Positions 13,186 to 25,629 of a stretch of 64,000 bases of DNA are shown piece by piece. The DNA comes from Episyrphus balteatus (lineage: Eukaryota; Arthropoda; Insecta; Diptera; Syrphidae). How positions within the stretch are numbered: position 1 is the stretch's first letter; each line of letters opens with the position of its first letter. The stretch spans positions 1,736,001-1,800,000 of the forward strand of contig NC_079138.1 of assembly GCF_945859705.1 (NCBI RefSeq). Direction: 5' to 3'. The notes under the pieces are model-generated. The model saw nothing but the letters and a program-made list of their open reading frames with translations. It was not told where the DNA came from and did no database searches. The position numbers and the translations under genes are program-made.

Positions 13186-13658
13186 TTAAAATTGTGTGAT
13201 ATTCTTTATTGTTAATTTTGTTTGGGATTTATACTAATATCTAATTTGATTTATAAAACAAAACAAAAAAAATTATCGAAATATTCGAGGCATTAATTAG
13301 TTAGATTTTCTGAAAATCTATTGATAATAATATAAAATTTGGAGAAGAAGTAAAAAAAAAAAAAAATGTGATAGGAATTAACAAGATTTTTGTTCAAAAT
13401 ATTTAAATTATATGTATAGTCTTTTTTTAAGAAAGCAAAGCTAGCAAATATGTCTGAGGTACGATTTCTCTGTAAAATATTTTCACAAAAGAGCTGATGT
13501 TAGTATGATATTAATGTTTTTTAATAAGACTGGACGAAAGAAAAAAAAAATTCCGATCAAATCATTCATTTAAAGTTTTTTTTTTTTTTTTTTGATGCCG
13601 GTTTGAAATGGTGGCTAACTGTTTAGGTTAACATCAAGAATTTTGATATTATATATAA
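13186..13658 (+). other. Semaphorin 3' flank
   Basis: AT-rich sequence after the stop codon. It probably contains the 3' UTR, but I could not pick a polyadenylation site with confidence. Confidence 0.4.
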
Positions 13659-14481
13659 TAGACTGATTCAAAAAAAAATTTTTTTTTTTGTTCAAAGCAT
13701 TGTTGAAAATATTATTGGAAATGACGAAAAAAAAAATACTGTAAAAGTTTCAGCCCTTAATGTTAACATTTAGTACCGCCGCATCGCAAATTTCTATTTC
13801 ACATACGATTTGTATGGGAAAGATTGTGTATTTATGTAGAATTTTTTTATCTTTTTAATGGTTCATCAAAAAGGCTAGATTTAATCATTTTCTTGCATAA
13901 AATTGAACGCTGTACAAAATTGTATTAATAAAATATAAAAAAAATGGACGCGAAAAATTAATTAAAATAATTTTTAGTTGAAAAAATTAATAATTCGAAT
14001 TTATTGAAGAAATCTAATATGATAGTATTAGGGGTTTGAGAGTTATATAAAAGGATCTGTGAAACCAAAACACAACATAGAATACAAATATTCGAAAAGT
14101 TTGCCAATTTTTTTGAAAAAACCTAAAAATTTCGTCAAAAAATGAGAAAAAATTACTTTTTATATTTTAAAGCTGAATAACTTCGAAACGCGGGAGTAAA
14201 TCAAAAAAATTAATAAGAGCTTTTTTGTAGAGCGGACAATTTTATAAAAGAAAATGATCTTGTCAAGCCTTTTGAATAAATCATTCAAAAGATAAAAAAT
14301 TCTAAACACAAATACACAATCTTTCCCATACAAATCGTATGGGAAATAGAAATCTGCGATGCGGCCGTAATAAATGTTAACATTAAGGGCTGAAACTTTT
14401 ACAGTATTTTTTTTTCGTCATTTCCAACAATATTTTCAACAATGCTTTGAACAAAAAAAAAAATTTTTTTGAATCAGTCTA
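13659..14481. mobile_element. MITE with long terminal inverted repeats and 8-bp target duplication
   Basis: The left end TAGACTGATTC (13659) and right end GAATCAGTCTA (ending 14481) open inverted repeats of roughly 180 bp. These include the GGAAATGACGAAAAAA and TTTCGTCATTTCC blocks. The element is flanked by identical ATATATAA octamers (13651-13658 and 14482-14489). An 8-bp target duplication fits hAT or P superfamily elements. No transposase ORF, so non-autonomous. A solo arm lies at 4725-4913. Confidence 0.88.
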
Positions 14482-14489
14482 ATATATAA

Positions 14490-17400
14490 CCTCATATAAT
14501 TTAATTTGTTTTCTGCGCTGATTTAAGTGCCATTCATATGGGCTGCGACCTCGTCTACGAATAATTCTTTTAAAGCTTTTTCTAAAGCAAATATCAACTT
14601 GTTCTAAAATATTTAAATAAAGTGAACATATTTGCATATTTGCGTAAAACTAATAAAAATTACAAAAAAAACGCACTTTAATATTTTCTATGCGACCAAC
14701 AACTGCGATTCCCAATCCACAAATACGAAACGCATTCCACAAAGCTACGAACAAATAATTCGCTCGAATTTAACCTCAAAAATAAAATATCATTTCTGTT
14801 TTTCTGCTTTTGTGGTGTCTTGTCTAGAAAAAAGGAAAAAATTATTTGCAAATAATACTGGCAACTTTTGAGATAGGGATATTGCGGATGTAGATATTTT
14901 CAAATCCAGGGATGTGAAAAAACTCATCACTTGAAAAATCTAACAAATCTTTAAGAAGGTCCTTCAGATGTAGGTAGCATCTTCATATGAATGGCATATT
15001 ACAACTGCTTTCTTTGCAAAAATACTTTATTGGAAAAAATCTCGTCCTTGAAAAAAAAAATAAATAAATATGAAAAAAAGTAAGAATATAAAGAAAAGTA
15101 AAGATAAATTAAGTATTGAAAATGAGTAGATAAATGCTGCCTAACGAGTCCACAATCATTTTTATGTGATTAAAGTTACAAAAATATCATTTGTATTATT
15201 GTCTGACTGATAAAAAAAAACAAAAAAAAAAAATAGAAACGAATTTAAAATAAAATAAAAAAAGTAACGAATTAACAAATAAACGTATTACACGTAATAA
15301 AAAAATATATATTCGATTTTCATCATAGACGTTTGACCTTATTAGTGGCGCAAGTGCGCATGATATTCTCTTCATTGATACAGAATAATTTCTCAAAAAG
15401 TAGAGATAGAGATATATACGACGGAGGAAAAAAATATACATATTTCTTATTGCGTGTCTTATCAAACATTTAGAAATTGTTATTTATGTTTTCTTATTTT
15501 ATTTATATTATTACTGACGGGTATAAGCAAGAAAAAAAAACTTTGTTTCTGTAGAAAATATTAAAAATTTTATGCATGAGATGTGAAATTCTTGCTGGCA
15601 TTGATTGGGAGAGCTTTTAGTGAGAGTGCAAAATAAATGTCTCTCTTCACCAATACCAAAACTTTAAATTTCACTCAATTCTCTAGTTTCCTTCTGACTC
15701 AAAATGCACTCAAAAGCGTACAGATTGAGTGCATAATTTGGAGAGATATCCTTGAAATTGTCGAGAGAAATTCGCGAGATACACCATAGATACGATTGTA
15801 CTGACCATGCGCGTTAAAAGTCAAATTATAACAGTTTTACGAGCAAAAGCTTTCATTACCCCTATTATGTAAGTCGTTTGTACTAAAACGACTTTCTGGG
15901 AACGCCTAAATTAGATAAAATGAATATACCTATCTGTCTATAGCCATGTTTGCCAGTTCAAAAGCTAAAAGCTTAAAACTGTACATGATGAATATTAAAA
16001 CAGAACAAAAATTAAGTGAAGTATTTTATGGTGGTGTTTTTGAAACGGTTTTTCAAGATTGACAATCTTCTTAGATGCTGATAGATTTTGATAAGTTACT
16101 TTTAGGACTTGAATTTATAATGGACTTAGTCGAAATTGGTGCTAAAAATAGAAAACAAAATCAAGTTTTGTTTCAACACCATCATCATAAAAAAAAACAC
16201 CACCTCGTTATAACATCTGCCTAACTTAGACGTGTTCATAAAGTCAGATCTGCAGATAGCTTCTTATATTTTGTTCTGCCACTTCCATTGATTGATTTCA
16301 TTTACACAATATTTTTAATATACCAGCATCGCTTCAATGATAATGATAAAGTCTTCCTTTCAGATAATGTATTCGTTCTTTTCTAAATGATTACTTGTTC
16401 TCATACACCTTATTAACGCAATTTGTTAAGTTCTTGATTTTCTTGTTATCTTGTGACTTTCCTTGCCGGCAATACCCATGAAAGTATTAACATTCATCGA
16501 ACTGTGTGACTGTTAAAGTCTACTCTATATAATAATGTCTTAAGTATTCTCATTACCACTTACCACTCTTTTCCTGAATTTATCAATCCTAGAACTTTTT
16601 TTTTTTTCAAATTGAACATTCTCAAATGCAGAAAAGTATTAAGTGAAAAGTGTATTAATCAAAATGTATAGAAGATGCACTAATATTTTTGATCGACTCT
16701 CGAATTTATATTTAAATAAACATGAAAATAAGCGAATTCGTATTACTATATTATATAGAATTCAAAGTTAAGACTAACAAATTGTGTATTGTACAAATTT
16801 ACATTGTAAGAATAAATTAAAAATAGAAAAAAAAAAATAAATAACTTCAACAAATTTTAAAATTAAGCTCGAAATGACTCTTAGTCTGTTAAATATGCCT
16901 TAAGTTTTAAACAAAAAAAAAAAAATAAAAATTAATTACACATAAATGTATTTACAAAATGAAAAACAAAACTAAATTTTATATTTTTATAAATTAGATG
17001 TATGAAATAGTGTTAGTGTAGTTTTATATACATACATAAGTAAGCAAGTTTAAGCTTCCTCGAAGTAATTTAAATGTACGTACATGTATTTAGTATAAAA
17101 GAATAAATATAAATTAAAATTATAGTTAATTCATAATCAACTTTAAGAATGAATTGTATATATTTTTCTACTCGAAATACGATAGGCTTTTTTAGGTTTT
17201 TTTTTTTTTTAACTAATTATTATTTTTTCATATATTATATATCGAATTTGCAAAACAAAAATATACATTATAAAACAATTTTTTCGATTAATAAAATTAA
17301 TTTTTTAAAATGTGATAACATAATATTACAAATGAAAAAATAAATATTAAAACAATAAGAAAAAATAGCTTAATTATTTTGATATGAATATGCGTCGTAA

Positions 17401-17507
17401 TGGATTTTTATTGGTAAAGGAAGAGTAATGCAGCGAAAGAAAGGTTTGTATTTGTATATCTCAAAAGAAGAATGCTTTAATAAAATATACCAAGGAGTCT
17501 ATAATAA
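14490..17507. other. Intergenic DNA, no gene recognised
   Basis: AT-rich sequence with many poly(A/T) runs. Open frames of 60-89 codons (14632-14871, 15196-15465, 17149-17343) are F/I/K/N/Y-rich chance ORFs without recognisable domains. Confidence 0.5.
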
Positions 17508-17854
17508 CACTGGTCGGCAAAAACAAAAAACTCGGGGGTAAGAACTTTGTTTGTAATTTTTATTGATTTTAAAGTGCTGAATTCACAACTATTTACAGAT
17601 TTATTCTATCACGTCTAGTTTTTTTAGCTATACTAATCACTATTTTCGCTATTTAGTCTCAAAAACTAATTTTTAATGAAATTCTTTTTGACGTTAAATG
17701 CTGTTTTTTTTTTTAAATCCAAATCAGAAGTCCAAATACGGTGATGTAATTCGACGTCAAGAGTACCAAAGGGACGTGTTTTTGACCTCTTAAGTATCTA
17801 ATCCTTCACCAAAATATGGTGTGGTTCAACCTCTATTTTCTTTGCCGACCAGTG
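17508..17854. mobile_element. 347-bp MITE with CACTGGTCGGCAAA ends
   Basis: Perfect inverted ends CACTGGTCGGCAAA and TTTGCCGACCAGTG are bounded by TAA on both sides (17505-17507, 17855-17857). A 3-bp TAA duplication fits PIF/Harbinger. A Tc1/mariner TA duplication cannot be excluded. No ORF. Confidence 0.8.
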
Positions 17855-18591
17855 TAATTTATCGTTAATTGAATAAAATCGATGAAATCGGCTTGCTATC
17901 GTTTTAGAGTTGCTTCGTAAAACGAAAATCGTTTAATTAGACGATTGATATTTTGCTGTCGTTTAATTTTGGTTTTTTGTTTGGTTTAAACAATATTTTG
18001 TGTTTGATATTCGTCTTTGAAGCTGAAAAAAATCAAAGTAATTCTATTGTTGCAATTTTGTATTGCCTCCAAAACTTTTTTGTTTTTTTTGCGATTAATA
18101 TATTTCGGCAACAATTATCTATCTATTAAAACAATAAAGTTAACATAATCATTACAATAAATATTAAAAATATAAAATTATAAATAAAAGAATATCACAA
18201 ATTTACTTTTTTTACAATTTATTTTGATTTGCAATACAAAATTGCAACAATAACATTAACTCATTTTCCGGCAAAACAAAAAATCCAAAATTAAAGCAAT
18301 TCTGTTCGTGTGGGTTGGTGGTTTTAAAACAGAAATTATGAAATATATAATTTTTTTTATCTGGTATAGGGATTTTTTGTTTTTTAAGTATATGTACTAA
18401 AAGGGGCATTTTTGCAGCGAGGAAAACGAAATAAGAGAACAGTTGATGTATAAGAGCATACTGTTCATTCCTCACGCCTCACCTCTCTGACAGGGACAGC
18501 ATCAATACAAACAAAACAAAAAAGAGAGTAGTTTTTAAGTCAGTTAACTCTCTGAAAATCCACCAACACCAAGAACAAATTCGTCGAAGGG

Positions 18592-18870
18592 ATGGGTAAA
18601 CATGGAATGCAGGAAAAGTTGAAAAAGCACAAATCTAATGTAAGCAACAGGACTGCACAAAAGAAAGCTTTTTTTCTCCATTGTATCTAAAAGAATGATG
18701 CAACAGATTTCGAAAATGTGAAATTAAAAAACACTGAACAACACTACTCAAAAACATTGTTGCTTGAAATGTTGCATTTATACAACAAGGATTATGTAAA
18801 TAGAAAATCTGACTGCAAATCTCAGCAACAACTATTGACAGCTAATAAAGAAGCACAGAATGAAATATAA
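18592..18870 (+). pseudogene. Small basic/coiled-coil-like ORF with one in-frame stop
   Basis: From the ATG at 18592 the frame reads 92 codons to TAA at 18868-18870, interrupted by a single TAA at 18688-18690 (codon 33). The first part is lysine-rich (MGKHGMQEKLKKHKS...). The second is hydrophilic with leucine heptad-like spacing (LLLEMLHLYNKDYV...). An arthropod initiator-like TCAGTT lies about 50 bp upstream (around 18540). One stop in otherwise well-kept coding sequence suggests a young pseudogene, or a sequencing or assembly error. Family not recognised. Confidence 0.45.
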
Positions 18871-19320
18871 ATAATTGTGTTGCAAGAAGTAATTTTGTAA
18901 TACATTTTTAAAAAATTTTAAAATTAAATTGTTTAATAATTTTTGTATAGATTTATTATTATTTTTTTTTTTAAATATTTTACAGTGTTTTTAATTTTTG
19001 TTTTATTTTTTATAAAAGCTTAAAAAATTATTAATTCGGCGTATTTCTTTTACTTTTTCTGTAAGTCTTAGTGACGTCTTTCTTAGTATTTTTTCCTTAT
19101 TTATGTTGGTTTATTTTTCCTAATAATGGCCTGAAAATGATCATGCTCGAAATATCGCAAAGCGAATAAAAACATTAAATCTGACCTAAAGCCCACTGAA
19201 TATCTAACTGTTTTAATTAAAATCTTAAGGTCACTTAACATACTACATGGATAATCTCGAAGACGTGAATTTTGGTATGAAAAGGGTGTCAGCACTTTTG
19301 ACTAGACACAGCATAATATA

Positions 19321-19352
19321 TATAAAAGGTAATCACCCGAATCACAGATTCA
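19321..19352 (+). promoter_or_regulatory. Core promoter: TATA box plus initiator
   Basis: TATAAAAGG at 19321-19329 is followed by an initiator-like TTCATAG whose A (19352) lies 31 nt downstream of the first T of the TATA box. This is the canonical RNA polymerase II spacing in arthropods. Confidence 0.55.
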
Positions 19353-19410
19353 TAGAGGTAGTGTATTCTTTCCATATAAAAAGTTGTAATGCAAAATCAA
19401 AGATGCGTTT

Positions 19411-19673
19411 ATGAATTCAGCCTTTTTATTTATGTGGATCTGGACTAATTTTACAGGTAAAACAAAAACACATTGTAATCCTGCTTTCTATTGGAATTAT
19501 TATTTTTAATTGAACAAATATGAGCGCAAAAGGAGATGCGAATAAGAACCTGTTTCTATTTTGATCAAAATCCTCATCTATATGGATCATTTATCATTAT
19601 AAAATTATTTATAATTAAGGCAGATGAAGAACTAGATGATGTACAAACAAAACAACATTACCGACATTTTTGA
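19411..19673 (+). CDS. Candidate two-exon secreted micropeptide (31 aa)
   Basis: Exon 1 (19411-19456) encodes MNSAFLFMWIWTNFT and ends in phase 1 at a donor CAG|GTAAAA. Exon 2 from an acceptor at 19623|19624 continues in frame as DEELDDVQTKQHYRHF and stops at 19671-19673. The first exon looks like a very short signal peptide, and phase-1 introns after signal peptides are common in secreted proteins. A TATA/Inr promoter lies 60-90 bp upstream. Two short upstream ATGs precede the chosen start. Nothing here matches a family I know. The model rests only on splice signals and phase, so it may be a chance arrangement or the remains of a longer gene. Confidence 0.3.
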
Positions 19674-19679
19674 AATTGT

Positions 19680-22235
19680 GGTTTGTGGATGAACTAAGTA
19701 CTTTAGATGACACAGGTCGACAAGAATAAAAATATTTTTTGTGCTTGGGTTTAATTTGCACTTTTTGGGTTCATAGTTAACCAAAACAATAGATAATCAC
19801 ACTTTCCCCTCCTAAGATTTGCTTTTGTAGTGTTGGGAGCAAAAATACAATTTTCATACCCTGTGAGCCTAACTCGAGACTTATGAGCTATAGTGCAAAA
19901 CCGTGCATTGTACAAAAAAAATTTGAGGTATAAAATAAAGCTCTACATTTTTGCCAAAGCTCTTTATTCGACTTAAATTATAAGAGAAAAGTTATGATGA
20001 ATACAAGTGTTTTTTGCTCCGAAAACCCCTGTTTTGTTGAGTTCAAACTGGAATATTTTTTTTGTCTAACTTCAACTTTGGAAACTTTTATACTTTTTTG
20101 AAAACTGCAATACCGGGACAAGTTTTAAAAATAATAAACCTAAGTCACACAATATAACAAAAATCAGTTAAGACAAAACCAAATTAGTTTCATTGTAATA
20201 TGCCCTTAGTTTTATAACTTGCATCAGTAACAACTCAATTGTTTTTTCATGGTAAACAAAAGTTGCAGATGTAGACTGAAGTGGTTATTAATATGTGGCT
20301 GATTTTAACTTATTTTTACTGGAATTACTGACGTTATTTGCAGCAGGTAAGTATTTTGTTGTTTGACTCGGTGTTAGGTTTTGACTGACTTCGAAGTCTC
20401 ACGTAAAAACGGCCATTATAAAACGTCGCACATAGGGGTTCTAAAAACCTAAAGCTAAATCCTTTTAGACTTTAAAATTTGCTTAGAGTCTGAGTCTGAA
20501 TAAGAACACCTTTTTCTCAAATTTCATTCGAACATCAATTTAACATTTTTACAAGAAAACGCAGCAATTTATTAGGTACCATTTATTTTTAGATTTCAGA
20601 AAGTCACTACGATTTTTAAGCCTGAGACTTAACTATGCTTTTCGATATAGTCGACAGCTCTTTTCTTTTTTTTAATTTTGGTGGTGAATAGAAAACTAGT
20701 TTAAATTTCTTTCGGGCGAAACTCACAATAAAATTCCAGGTGAACAAAAATATTTCGGGTGGAAAAATTTTTATGTGAAAGTGAAGATTAATTTTTTTTT
20801 TTAACCAGATACAATTATTTTAAAGTTAAAGATAGATGGAGTTGTTTTATCGTAATAAAAAGAACTAACTTTCCGTTTTTAGTATATACTTATTTGGACA
20901 CAAACCTATATAAAGACAAAAAACTATAAAGGCTAAGAATTAAGTTGTTTAAAAATAAAATCTGCTAGAATACAGGGCAACTAGAGCGACTCCGGTGGTT
21001 AAGACTGAAAACACAAAATCATGAGTGGTAATAGTACTATGGAATTGATATACAATGGAAAATGTTTAAAAAAAAGGAAATAAAGGCAACGTTTATCTAA
21101 TTTCCACCTTTTCTTTCCGTTCAACTTAACACACATTGTTTCAACTCAATTTACTTTAATTTTAACTCAAATAAACATACTTAATTTTTATTCACTACTC
21201 ACAATATGCAACAATCAACCTTACAACGAACTGCATTCTTATTTTAATTAATTTCAAACCTTATGTTTCGGAAAGAAATACATATATGCCCCCGAAAAAT
21301 ATTGTATGTTCCACTAAAAAGATGTAATTATGGTTTAAATTAAGCATTCCCCAAATCCCTAAATGTTTTCAACTATTTAATACTGTTAACTTTAAGGAAA
21401 ATTCGACGATTTTTGCAATGATTTTTTAAAATTTTTACCGTTACGCTCTGTTTTGTCCTCACATAATAACAGGAGGTACAACGTGTCGTATACCGGTATA
21501 TACAAAGGTGTTGTCATGGACACAGTTACCATAGCAAAAATCTATCAAACAAAAGATCTGAGACCCAAACCTTTAAACTATTTGTAAAGAAAAAAGCAAC
21601 AAATTTACATCCAAAATCCAGTTAGCGAAAGTTTGAACCTTAATCGGAACCGGAAACCGGCGGCGCTGCGCGCTGTGGTGAAATTTGGATTTATTTTCAA
21701 TTTCAGTTTTTTATTAGTTTAGCTATTAAAGTAATTAACTAATATTTTTAATTGTTTTTAAATTTTATTTAACTTATTTTACTATTTTACTACTACTTAA
21801 CTTGCTCAAGTGGGCCAATAGACCATTATGGACTTTCGGCCCGTGGACTTTGATGATGACCCTGCACATGGGAAAACCGTAAACCAGGTCAACTCTTCTA
21901 CAAATGTGTTTTTTTTTTTTTTTTTGCTTAAGCTTTTAAAGGCTAAGAATACACAATTTATTCTTGTTTTTTAAAAAAATTTGTATTTAAAGTTTAGTTA
22001 TAAGAAATATGGAATATTTAAAATATTGTTTGCATTATAGTACAATACATACCTATGTATATTGTTAAGCAAAAATTACAAAGTTATTATTTTTGATAAA
22101 AAAGATTCTGTGTCAATCTCATGAAAAGCATGTTCAAATTGACCCCAAAAACATGTTCCACACAAAATTAAATTTTAAGCCATCATAATGAGATTGACAC
22201 AATCCTTGGCAAACATTTTTTTTTTCCTTAAGGAA
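19680..22235. other. Intergenic DNA; one stem-loop near its right edge
   Basis: No gene recognised. A short GC-rich patch lies at about 21645-21680. A short ORF at 21829-21920 (MDFRPVDFDDDPAHG...) has coding-like composition but runs into poly(T). An inverted repeat lies at 22104-22205 (see the separate entry). Confidence 0.45.
22104..22205. repeat. Inverted repeat downstream of the alpha-1 gene
   Basis: GATTcTGTGTCAATCTCAT (22104-22122) pairs with ATGAGATTGACACAATC (22188-22204), with a second small ATGTT/ACAT pairing inside. It lies just past the 3' end of the minus-strand gene at 22236-22643, so it may fold in its 3' UTR. Confidence 0.6.
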
Positions 22236-22643
22236 TTAATTACTCTTTGGTCTCATCTCCCTTATGAACAACACCATTAATATTAATAAAAAAGCCAAAA
22301 GACCATAATATTGCCACTGAAATACTTTACATTCACAATAATTGATATTTTGACTTGAGCCTGGCGTTGGACGATGTCGAAGTGGAACTTCCTCTTCGAT
22401 TCTTGGTAGATTTTTTTTTACTTCACCAATTCTCGGCATCTTTTTCTTTTGTTGATGTACTCTTACTATTTCAATTGATTCATCATAACTTGAAGTCGAT
22501 TTGTCATTGTGGTCAATTAAAATCTGGCAACTGCTATTGGAACCTGAAGAAGTGCGCTCATTGACAAATGTTATACAAGTTGTTGAACGATTCGTAGCTT
22601 TTCCAGTTGGAAAAGTTTGTTTTGTATCCCAAAATGGCATCAT
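22236..22643 (-). CDS. Tail-anchored small protein, alpha subfamily member 1
   Basis: 135 residues (134 if the second ATG at 22640 is used, which aligns with the MPFW start of paralogues). A hydrophilic cytosolic part ends in an acidic/arginine stretch, then a cysteine-containing NYCECK juxtamembrane motif, an FQWQYYGLLAF membrane helix (about residues 110-127), and a short basic tail ending RPKSN. This topology suggests a tail-anchored or type II single-pass protein. The PY-type motif present in paralogues is degenerate here (SSYDES, about 51-56). Its 5' UTR has a 59-nt intron (22660-22718) with a position conserved in paralogues. Family outside this window not recognised; function unknown. 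Confidence 0.8.
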   Translation of the reverse strand: MMPFWDTKQTFPTGKATNRSTTCITFVNERTSSGSNSSCQILIDHNDKSTSSYDESIEIVRVHQQKKKMPRIGEVKKNLPRIEEEVPLRHRPTPGSSQNINYCECKVFQWQYYGLLAFLLILMVLFIREMRPKSN

Positions 22644-22719
22644 TATAATAGGTTTTTTTCTGGTACGAAAAAAATTAGTAGATGAAATAAAATATGTGCA
22701 TTTAACTTAAAACTATACC

Positions 22720-25115
22720 TTTATTGAAGTCAGGCAAATTATTATAAGACAGCAACCAGGTACAAATATCCTTGATTCAAAATATCTAAGTCCTCCTTGA
22801 TCTCGGCTTCTGTAAGAATATTATATGTAAGTATGTACTCTTTGATAATGGTTTCGAAATTAGAGACCACACCCTGAAAAAATACTTTTTTTTCAAGAAT
22901 TTATTGCTAACCGATAGAAACGAGGGTTATTAATTTTAAGATAGAGTTAAGAGTATTTTCTGTTGAAACGATGAAATATAATACAAGAACATGAAATCAC
23001 ATTTTTGTTTAAATTTCAAAATATGAATTTTTTGGGACACACTTTTTTACCAGAAGAGGCCCAAAAATTACATATATATGTACCGATATGTAAATGTAGA
23101 ATCCCTATATTTTTTTTTAGATCAGATGTGAATTTAAGCAAATAATATAAATATAATAATTTATTTTATATGAAAATTCAAGTAAATAAGTGACTATTTA
23201 CCAAATAAAAGTCTTGAAACTATATTTAAACACCAGATATACTCGTACGCCCTTTTGCTACTAATTTTTTAAAAATTCAATAGCCAATAATTCGAATGAC
23301 CATTTTATCTCTTAATTCTCACAAAAAAAATATTTGCCATAAACAATCTTCTCTTAATTACCTATATCCGGAATATAAATCTGATCGATACTTAACAAAA
23401 GGAGATCTTTTTTTTTCGATGTATGTGTTTAGAAAGAACCAATTTTTTAGTTTGGTTTGGAATACGTGAGTATTCGTGGCTTATTTTTTTATACAGAAGA
23501 TCGATTTTAAGAGATATAATTACAGTGGCGTAGATTGTAGATAGGATGGGTTACACCAAAGGGGTTAATTGAATTCATAAAAAAAATATTTAATATACAT
23601 ATATAAAAAATTAGGTACTTTTTTGTATTCAAAGAATTTATGATAATGTTTAAAATTATGTCATTTATGTAATTGCACAAAGCTTCAGGTTTATTTTTGA
23701 TGGCAGGTTATTGGCTATGTGAAGTTGGCAGTGGTAAATTTTTTTTTTCAAACCTGCCTGGTTCGATTGCCAAGATTTCTAAAATTATAAACGATTTATT
23801 TTTTTCACTTCAAAAATCACAAAAAATATTTTTTTTATTCAGTTTAAAAATTGTTGGTTTTGCCCTGTGGTTTGTTTGTCCAACGTTAGCCCAGGAGCGA
23901 TGATAGCCCAACTTTTATTTTCTCTACCCTACTCTTAATTAAAAAAATGATAGAAGCATTAATTCACCTCAAAAAAACAAAAAAAAAGTACGCATTCGTC
24001 ACAGTGACCTTTTTAATTAAAAATCTAGAAAAAGTAAATCCACTGGTGTGGGCATTGCGCCTCAAATGTTATTTATTGGAGTTGAGTAGATTATTGTTCG
24101 TTGTTCCTTTCCATATTAACTAAAACGTCGAGTTTTTTTTTACCATTAAAATTAAACCAATTATTTTCGTAATGGGAAAATACATAGATAAAGCCAAACG
24201 AAGTTTTTGATCCTACATAGGATCATATGGCATCAGACCTTGATTTGATCAAAAAGAGAACGAAAAACTGACTCACGAAGAACCACAATTTTTGAAAATA
24301 CTGATGCATGTCATTTTATAAAAAAAAAACCAAAAATTCACTCCGTATCAATCAGGAAAATATTTTATCGATTGATATTTTGTAATTCAGACAATAAGCT
24401 GTGAGATGTGCAGCAGAATTTTTAGATACCTTTGTATTTACAGAAATTCTAACTCATAGCAAGCTTCATAGAAAACATTTCATAAGTTTGTAAGTACAAA
24501 CATTCTGCTTACATTTCATTCAGATACACGTACACATATGTCAACGTATTTTGTTGTTGTTAGATAAATGAGATAGCCCTATATAGGATCAATGGACGAT
24601 GTGTTGAAAATTGAAATTGTATGGCATGTTATGGCACGAAGAAAATAGTCTTGACACTTCTTGTAAAGGGTGTTTTCTGTTCTGCTTTCTTATTGAAACC
24701 AATTTATAATAATTTAATGAAGTCAACGTTTATACAAATTACTCTATACTTAACGTTGCACAGAGATTGAAAAAGCTTTGAAGGTTGTTTTTAAGCATCT
24801 TGTCCCTTAAAAAATGATATGAGAATGGTATTTGTTTTTCTTTTCGCAAATTCAAGTTAGAAAAATAGAACACCCTTCACTTCTAGATATAGGTATTCTT
24901 CTAAGATATCTTGTTTTTGCAAGGGAAACACGCATTTTTTCTGGCGTCAACAATACCATCTCTCACAAAAGACCCAACAACTATTATGTTGATGGACCTA
25001 ATGGATCCATGAATCAGTTTGAGTCGAAGTTTTCGTTTGACCAGATCGTTTGAAATATCGTGTCAGTTCAAAAAACTGTTAGATTTCAAAGTAATTTCCT
25101 TCTTAAGTGTTATTT
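22720..25115. other. Intergenic DNA with alpha-gene upstream repeat and repeat R2
   Basis: 22720-23430 is the promoter and upstream block shared with the other alpha genes (landmarks: AGAGACCACACCCTG, TCTTAATTCTCAC). From about 23780 to 24080 lies dispersed repeat R2 (landmarks CAAAAATCACAAAAAATA, CACAGTGACCTTTTT). Related copies are at about 57500-57720 (+), 58070-58290 (-) and 63150-63250 (-). A SINE-like GGTTCGAT block is at about 23762. The 73-codon ORF at 24832-25053 is not convincing. Confidence 0.5.
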
Positions 25116-25124
25116 ATATAAAGA
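25116..25124 (+). promoter_or_regulatory. Possible TATA box of beta-1 gene
   Basis: TATATAAAG lies only 40 nt before the ATG at 25156, which would give a 5' UTR of about 10 nt. An alternative initiator-like TCAGTT is at 25062-25067. Which one is used cannot be decided from sequence. Confidence 0.35.
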
Positions 25125-25155
25125 ATTTGTTTGTCTAAATTTACTAAACTCAAAA

Positions 25156-25626
25156 ATGGTATTTAACTGGGACTGGCTTTATGGAATGAGAAGAAATGAA
25201 GAGGTGCCCCCGGTCTATGATGAATGTGTTTTTTTTAATCGGCATGTTCTCGCCCTCTCTAATGACGGTAATGACAACGCTGCCATTGAAATAGAGGAAA
25301 TTGGAATAGCGAACCCAATTCCACCGTCCCCGCGGTCGATAACACCACCAGCATCAAATGAATCGTCAACAGCTATGCAAACAATTCCCTCGGATGGAGG
25401 CAGTCCAAGCGATCAGGATCAACCAAGAATTGCTGAAGTAGCACTACCAGTTGCTGCGCCACAACCATCAATGAGACCACGAGCTCCATTACCACTACCT
25501 AGAACACCAATTCTAATTCCGTGTTCTGGATTGGAATGCATCGCTTATATTATGGGTGTCGTTATGCTGTTGATATTGATTCTTTTGGATTGGCCAGCAA
25601 TGGTCCGATCCATGAAGGATTTTTGA
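25156..25626 (+). CDS. Tail-anchored PPxY protein, beta subfamily member 1
   Basis: 156 residues from the ATG at 25156; upstream codons in the same frame are less likely because the paralogue at 61812-62330 aligns from this methionine (M...F.WD/DWx..M R N). Near the N terminus is PPVYDEC (PPxY at about 18-21), the type of motif bound by WW domains. An acidic patch (AAIEIEEIG) shared with the paralogue follows, then a proline/serine-rich linker, then a membrane helix (about 129-144) and a 12-residue end. A polyadenylation signal AATAAA lies about 50 bp after the stop. The family is unknown to me. By architecture it could be a membrane-anchored adaptor for a Nedd4-type ubiquitin ligase (inference). 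Confidence 0.8.
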   Translation: MVFNWDWLYGMRRNEEVPPVYDECVFFNRHVLALSNDGNDNAAIEIEEIGIANPIPPSPRSITPPASNESSTAMQTIPSDGGSPSDQDQPRIAEVALPVAAPQPSMRPRAPLPLPRTPILIPCSGLECIAYIMGVVMLLILILLDWPAMVRSMKDF

Positions 25627-25629
25627 ATC

